A DNA stretch of 64,000 bases from contig NC_088678.1 in the NCBI RefSeq assembly GCF_950023065.1, positions 9,042,580 through 9,106,579 of the forward strand, read 5' to 3'. A program made the translations under genes and the position numbers. A model generated the notes under the pieces. It ran no database searches, was not told the DNA's origin, and was given only the letters and a program-made list of their open reading frames with translations. Shown here piece after piece: positions 57,241 through 64,000 of this stretch; within the stretch, counting starts at the first letter, position 1, and each line of letters begins with the position of its first letter. The stretch is from Planococcus citri. Its lineage: Eukaryota; Arthropoda; Insecta; Hemiptera; Pseudococcidae.

Positions 57241-59440
57241 CAAAAAAGTGACAATTTATCCATCACTGAGGCAATTTCAGATAAACTGAATGTTGCCCTT
57301 TTAAGTAGGTACATGCCATATAGACAACTTAGCAATCATTCTGATCAACTATCATCACCTCTGACTTCTGATCATTAATATTATGGAAATTCTGAACACT
57401 ATAATCAATTTACAATAACATCCCATTACATCTTCTCGACACCACTTCCAATGGAAAATTCGACCAAAAAAAAATAAAAACGACATCGCAAAACGAAACA
57501 GAGACAGAATAGGAAAAAAAATGCAATCTGGGCTCGAGTCAATTTATCATTGTTGCTCATCAATAGGTGAGCGTGGTAAATACCAGCCATTAAATAGTTG
57601 CCGAGTCACACCGGTACAATTTATTTAAAGAACCCAGAAGCCCAAACACATGACGTCTAGATAACGATATTACTTAACCGAGAAACCGAGAGCAGCGCGG
57701 CGTGGCGTGGCGTGGCGCGATGGACTTTGAGAACACAGGCCATCTGCTCGAAAAGCAACCAAGGCGCGCCCTTTAATAAAGAAACCCATTCATGTAAAAA
57801 CATTAATCTTAGAAGGCGCGTACAATTAGCTGTAATCAACGCCAAATTTGTATACGTGTGTACAACAGAGACAGAGCAGACAGCTATAGAGAGTGAGAGA
57901 GAGATCTCAAAAGGCAAAAATACTTTCATCGTCCACCAAAAAATTTGCTGACTAGCTAGCTTCTGTGAGGGTGAAAGACTGCGTTCGCAAGCGAAAAACT
58001 CAACGACAACAGAGGGAGAGAAAGCACAGCTTTACGTATCACCCAGTGTGAGAAAAAAAAATACTATACCATACTATAGGTGCCTATTTTAAACGTCCTG
58101 AATATACAAACCACGCCCATTTTATACCGTATATCGTTTAAAATATTCGCGAAATAAATGACATTTATACGTTATTCGTATCTGATGTGTACGGTATACA
58201 CGAAGTTGAAAAGAGAAAAATTCTGTAATTTCGTTCTGTCATCAACAAGAAAGAAAATTCATTATTGACACCAAACAGCCTCTCATTTGTATTCGAAACG
58301 TTATTTACAATATACCAGCCTGTCAGAAATGTCAAGTATCAACTCCAAATTTTATAACAGCTTTGCCATAGCGCAGAGAGAAAACTCGACAGGATGGAAA
58401 ACTCACGTGTCAGAGCTGTCGGTTCGTTTATATACTATTCAAACTGCTTTTCAGAAGTCCCGTGTAACTCTGCTGTGTAAAGGATTACACAACCACACAC
58501 GTACACCCAAAGTCGACGCGTTCATATTTTATGTAATAGCATAATTTATACCGTACAATGCTCATTATTTTTGATAATTTGTACATTTAATATACTTTTT
58601 ACTCTCCCCCCTCCCTCTCGCCCCCTCTCGACATCGGTACACGCCCGTAACTTTTTCAAATTTAGAAAACCTCCACGTCTCCGTATCCCTAATATACTAT
58701 TTAACGATGCCACGCAGCTCGTTAAAAATTACTCTTACAATTTACTATTAGGAATTATAACGTTGTACCGAGAGCTTTATTTTCAAAAATATTAACGCGA
58801 TAATTGATTTACAACTATTTTTTCAACATGTTATCGCGTTCTGTTCCTATAAAAACGTATTCTTCGAGTCGAAGCTTTTTATGCTCGCGTCGAGACGGCC
58901 TCTTATGACTGCGAAGCTCGCGTGAAAAAACGCACTTTGTTGTTCTTTGATGTTTAACTCACAGCTCTTTACACCATGTTGCCTTCCGTTTGCCTAGTCT
59001 AACTCTCTCGCGCTTTTATAATGTTCGCGTATTAATAAAAGTGCCAGCCGAGTGGGCGATAAACTGCTAATAATGTCGTACTATTTATTATAACTGAGAA
59101 GTTTACCAGTTGTGAATGTACAAATATCAAAAAGAGCTATTCAGCGAGATCGTCTTGCCCAATAAGAATAGTGCATGATGGAGAATCTGTCTTCGAACGT
59201 GTCTCATTGATGATTAATCGCGTTGAAAAATGTGTGGGAGAGAAGAGATTGGCGATTTTATTCTACTGTTATTATTTTGATGTGAAAATGAGTGAGCCTT
59301 CTAAAAAGATGGAAAATCAAATGTAGGTACCTAAGTGTTGGAATTGAAATGGTCGAAGAAGTCTGAAAGGGAATTTGATTTGAAATGGCTCGTCAATTAA
59401 AAGTTATAAAATACATGAACATACAAAATGTAGGTACTGA
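57241..59440. other. Non-repetitive island
   Basis: Mixed-complexity DNA, GC-richer around 57660-57960 with a (GGCGT)n run at about 57698-57717. Open frames on both strands there show no family resemblance. No splice-supported gene model emerged. Could contain regulatory DNA or untranslated exons. Confidence 0.35.
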
Positions 59441-62233
59441 AAAACCTGGCTCTAACGAATGTACAAAACGAAAAGAAATGGGTAGGTATATTTGAATAAA
59501 ACCATAAAGCTGAAAATAATAAGCTTTGAAAAATCTGCAGGTCTAAATTTTTTGAGCTGTAAAGAAATGACAGAAAGAAAATTGTGATTGGTCATTTTTT
59601 TTTTCAAACAAAATGAAACAGTTCCAACAACCATTTATTTTGATCATTTTTAAATTCTAAAAACACATAATTTTCAAAAATGGCATATCATGGACGGGTT
59701 TTTCATTAAGATATCGCCTGGTGAGTCCGGACAAATTTTTAAGACTCCAGAGCAATTTAAAATAGTCGGAGAGTAGGTATTGAAAACATGCTGGAGGCTC
59801 CAGAATCACAATTGGTAGTTTTTGAAATATGTGAGAGGAAAATGGAGCTTGAAATAAAAATAGGCTATAAAAATTTCATTTTGTTTAAAAAAAAAAACAT
59901 GTTTTACGAAGATTTTTGCTTCAAAAGTGAGTCAAGTCATCGATTTTTCAAAATAAATTCTTCCACAAGCAATTGTTCTATGTCCAAAGAAAGGAAAGGT
60001 GCACCGACCTTTCGAAACAGAACAAATTTTAGCATCAAAAATTGGTGAACGCATTTTTGGGTGGAAAATGACTTAACCCACTTTGGAATAGAGCTCTTTA
60101 ATTATAGCACCAAAATTATGAAATAAAGTGAGAAATAAAAGCACTGAGAATTTTAATACACTCGACAACTACACCTACCTAGATTAATAAAAATTGGCAT
60201 GGCATATTAAAAATTTCTACGTGATTTTTCGAATACTTAAAATTTTTTTCAAAATTTTTGCAGGACTGGAAAGACACTGAATGGGTGACTCTTATCTTAT
60301 GTAAATGTATACATTTTTTTTGGTGATTTTTTTGCTTTCGCTCATCCAATGTTACCTACCTATTTGTTCTTATGAAAAAAATCCCTGAAAAATTTTAGGT
60401 TTCTAATTCGAAACTAAGCCGGGCTGGGAAACTTAAATTTATTCAAAACTTTTCCACTTTTCTGATAGAGTTCTTTTAAATAATCCATTTTTCAAGAAAA
60501 ACCCTCTATCAACCCCCCCCCCCAGCTATGTTGTTTCTCATATATAGCCCCCCCCCCACACGATGAAACAGTCACCAAAACAAAAAATAGAATGGATCAA
60601 CACAATGAATAAAATTCTGAAGAAAACTTTCCATTTCTGTTCCAGAATTTTTCTGAATAACTAATTCTATTTTCCCAAAAAAATGCTGGGGGAAAATTAA
60701 TTGAGGTCTGCAAAAATCTTGTTGAAAATTTCTAGCCCACCCAGCACCCACGATCAGAACCCATCTAAGTAAGAGCTAACCTTCTTTTTCAAGGAAAAAT
60801 CCACAAGTTTAAAAAAAATGATTTTTTTTAATAGAAAAGAGGTCATTTGAAAGGATTCTTACCACAAATAAATTCTCATTAACATATAAATTGGATTTTT
60901 TCAATTTTTTATCTGGGAGGGTGCAGGCTCTTGATACCCCTTTTTTATGCTCAGGGACAAATCAAAGATATGAAGAACGGTTTCTTCAGAAAATCGAACA
61001 CCTTGGGAGATGTTTAGAGAGATGAAATTGAAAGAATTTCAGCAATATTCGACGTTACCATTTCGTTGTAAATGTTTTTCCTTGAATTTTATCAAAAATT
61101 AAGCCTCTCAAGAGGTACTTTGTAATTTTTTCAAATTTTTCAAAATTGATGCAATTTTAGATTGATTTTTTTTCAATGGTTTTGAGGCTATTTTCCCTTT
61201 TTTGGACACTTATTTTGGATTGTTTCGTTTCATCTCCGTTATTTTTTGGAATAAATTGACCAAAAATGATTTTTATATTTTATATCATGATCAAGACGAG
61301 TATCTAATCGATGTTTTTAAAGATGATTGCAAGGTCTCTTACAAGGGATACCTACTTATTGAAATCATTTTCTTTCATTTTCTTCAAGTCTATAGTCTCA
61401 CAATTATTGAGTAAAGTTATTTTCGGAACTCGATTTTCACGACTGTGGGATTTTTTCTTAAAATCGACTGATTTATTTGAGCTGTTGCTTTTTTCCACTA
61501 GAATGTTTTTTTTTTTTTTTTAAATTCCCATTTATGGTTGTAATCAAAGATGTTTTTTTTAAACATTTCTTTTAAATTTTTAACATCAATTTCGTGTTAG
61601 CTCACAAGTCACAATGTTCGAAAATTTTCTTGAAAAATCGTGCTTTCCATACGAGTACATTTATTTTAATTGCATGTTTTTGACGCAGATTTTTTCACAT
61701 CATCAAAAATTGACATTGATGAAAATAATTATTGGTGACCTTTCGTCACCAACAAATTTCGGATAAATTGTCATAAAATTACTCTAAAGGAAAGTCAACT
61801 TTCGCTGGATATTTCAGATTGACTGAAAATGGTCTCAATCGATTCAGGGAAGGAGGGAAGGGAGTCGACTTGATTAACTTATTGAAAAAAAATTAGGTAA
61901 TTTTCTGCAAAAATTGACAATTTTTGAATTTTTTCAAAATTTTAAATTTTCAACTTGTCAAAAAAAATTATTTTTAACCCGTCGGTCACCTCGGATTCAC
62001 GATTCACATGCCCAAGTCAATTCAGAATGTCGAGTTTATGGCAAGATTAAAATTTGAGCTGCTGAAGAATGATTTTAAATTCCTAGAGAAATATCGATAA
62101 CGCGTGCTGGAGGCTCCAGAACAGCTCGAAACCATCATCAATCGATTCTAGAGGTCAAAAATAGGACATACACCAAATTTGAACGAGTTTGGATTATTCG
62201 TCATAAAAAATAGGTCAACTTTTAAATTTTAAA
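59441..62233. other. AT-rich stretch with isolated foldback relics
   Basis: No gene seen. TGGAGGCTCCAGAA words at about 59791 and 62108, the latter followed by CATCAATCGATTCTAGAGGT, mark decayed arms related to foldback family 1 and to the relic at about 31220. C-runs lie at 60512-60524 and 60547-60558. Confidence 0.4.
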
Positions 62234-63825
62234 AAAGGAGGAGTCCCGATAAAGCCACTTTTTGGGCCCCCCAAAGTTATCGACTCGACTACTCTTAAAA
62301 TGTTGTAATAAATGTCCCAAATACGAATCCGTGATTAGTTAACCCAAAATAACCATTTTTGGGCTCCAGGGGTTCCCAAAGTTGTGAAGAAAAAAAAGAA
62401 TTTTAGGAACCACTGAGTATTATTTTCAAAACCTTTTTAAGCGTAAAATATCTGTTTGAGCCCGATAAACGTTATGCGAGGTGATTTTGCTATTTTCGAC
62501 CCTCAGGGGCAGAAATTGGGGGATTTCAATTTTTGGAAAATTTTGGAATCGCCATTTTGACCTTACCTTTTTGAACCCCGCTAAAAAGCTTTTTACAGTT
62601 TATTAGTATTCGAAAGAGCTTCATCTCACCAAATTTTGAGCTCAATAAAATTTTCCGCTGGTACTCAAAAATCCAATTTTCGAATTTTTTGTAATTTCAA
62701 TATTTTGGGAACCCCTGGAAAGCTGAAAATCTGCGATTTGCGCCAAACGTAATGTTTTGAGGTGTATATTCCATTATGTAGATGAAAAAGTTCAACTGAG
62801 CTCCCTTTATGTTTGTAATTTTGAACCCCTTTTTTAGAGGCCCACACTTTAGGCACCCCTAAAAACAGTGTTTATGCATATTTTTTTTAATAAATTGAAT
62901 AATTTACATTAGAAACACAGTAGGAAGAGGTAGATATTTTTTCATTCGATTTCATCTGTAACTTTCAAAATTAAGCTTTTTTGGGCCAAATTCTGGGATT
63001 TTACTCTTTGAAAAAACGTTTAAATGACGTTTTCACGATTTAAACGAAGTAAAATCTCAGAATTTGACCCAAAAAAGCTCAATTTTGGAAGTTACAGATA
63101 AAATCGAATGAAAAATTATCGATCTCTTCCTAGTGTGTTTCAAACTTAAATTCTTCAATTTATTTGAAAAAATATGCATAAACTCCTTTTTTAGGGGTGC
63201 CTAAAGTGGGGGGCTCCAAAAAAAGGGTTCAAAATTACGAATATGCAGGAAGCCTAATTAAACTTTTTCATCTATATAATTGATTATATACCTCAAAACG
63301 TTGCGTTTGGCGCAAATCGCAGGTTTCTAGCTTTCCAGGGGTTCCCAAAATATCAAAATTACGAAAAATTGGAAAAGTTGGATTTTTGAGTAGGTACCAG
63401 CGGAAAATTTTATTGAGCTCAAAATTTGGTAGGATGGAGGTCTTTCAGATACTAATAAACTGTAGAAAGCTTTTTGGCGGGGTTCAAAGGGGTAGGTTCA
63501 AAATTGTGGCTCCAAAATTTTCCAAAAATCAAAACCCCCCCAATTTCTGCTCCCGAGGGTCGAAAATAAAAGAACCACCTCACGTAACGTTTATTGGGTT
63601 CAAACAGATATTTTACGATTAAAAAGTTTTTGAAAATAATTGTCAATGGTTCCCAATGTTCTTTTCTTATTCACAACTTTGGGAACCCCTGGAGCCCAAG
63701 AAATGGTCATTTTGGGTTAACTAACCACGGATTCGTATTTGGGACATTTATTACAACATTTTAAGAGTGCTTGAGTTGATAACTGTCCGGGGCCCAAAAA
63801 ACGGCCTTATCGGGACTCCTCCTTT
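62234..63825. mobile_element. Large palindromic foldback element
   Basis: Two arms of about 790 bp are inverted copies of each other, from AAAGGAGGAGTCCCGATAA at the left to TTATCGGGACTCCTCCTTT at the right. Paired landmarks include CCAGGGGTTCCCAAA with its complement and the AAATACGAATCCGTG segment with its complement. They meet around 63028 within AAACGTTTAAATGACG. There is no transposase frame and no clear target duplication. Moderate divergence between arms suggests greater age than the mariner-like and 34.5-kb palindromes. Confidence 0.85.
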
Positions 63826-64000
63826 CCAATAAAATTTAGAAAATAATTTCAGCAGCTGAAATTTGCTCTCACTCTGTTTGATGTATTTTAATGTCGTTTT
63901 TTGATTTTTCTTTGACCACCTCTCTCGTTAGAGTGGTATCATCCGCGAATCAGAGATCAGATATCGTATTCTCTCATATTGTCGTACACCTTATATTGGC
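63826..64000. other. Right edge of window, nothing recognised
   Basis: 175 bp without gene or repeat that I can identify. Confidence 0.4.

Noticed and set aside
57657..57951. Overlapping frames on both strands in a GC-richer patch
   Set aside because: Neither resembles a known protein; open frames on both strands are expected in a short GC-richer segment that has few stop codons.

Overview
This window is eukaryotic and almost certainly comes from an arthropod. It is strongly AT-rich, has long non-coding stretches, GT-AG introns, TATA-type promoters, LTR and Jockey-type retrotransposon remains, and many DNA-transposon derivatives. The frequent words TAGGTACCTA and TACTCGTA and the very large number of foldback repeats would fit a hemipteran such as a scale insect or mealybug, but that is only an impression. 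No prokaryotic features are present.

Very little is coding. At the left edge, on the minus strand, lies what looks like the first coding exon of a noc/elbow (NET family) zinc-finger gene (5428-5490). It has a good splice donor and a TATA box near 6180, and the rest of the gene would lie beyond base 1. Near 20.3-21.5 kb on the plus strand there is a compact two-exon gene for a 74-residue secreted peptide. A decayed Jockey-like reverse transcriptase fragment lies at 50.5-51.3 kb on the minus strand. Most other open frames are chance frames in AT-rich DNA or translations of repeats.

The remainder alternates between repeats and higher-complexity 'islands' that show no gene. In order: a hAT-type element (6742-8131); foldback copy A (8468-9602); a TA-flanked foldback carrying a second, mariner-like foldback inside it (10952-12678); an island (12.7-16.5 kb); a broken foldback E2 split by a solo LTR (16562-18360) and followed by truncated copy B; the peptide gene; foldback copy C with another element nested in it (21857-24870); an island (24.9-26.5 kb); foldback D (26571-28154); foldback E (28471-29877); an island (32-33.7 kb); a near-perfect palindrome with a core of 141-bp repeats (34527-36700); a TTACC-type tandem array split by a TA-flanked element (37.25-38.6 kb); GATC-rich and 'F' repeats (39-40 kb); an island (40-42.1 kb); a second solo LTR (42778-43887); a second TTACC array; a 5.4-kb element with ~147-bp internal tandem repeats and a tRNA-like SINE segment (44692-50055); the reverse transcriptase relic; a small element (51485-52135); an island (52.2-53.8 kb); a 3.4-kb GATC-rich complex with F repeats (53.87-57.24 kb); an island (57.3-59.4 kb); and a large palindrome (62234-63825).

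A reasonable reading is that this is the repeat-loaded upstream region of a developmental regulator. Candidate control DNA would lie in the islands, with one small secreted-peptide gene in between. The most distinctive feature is the number of unrelated foldback element families, several nested in one another in ways that allow the empty site to be read directly.
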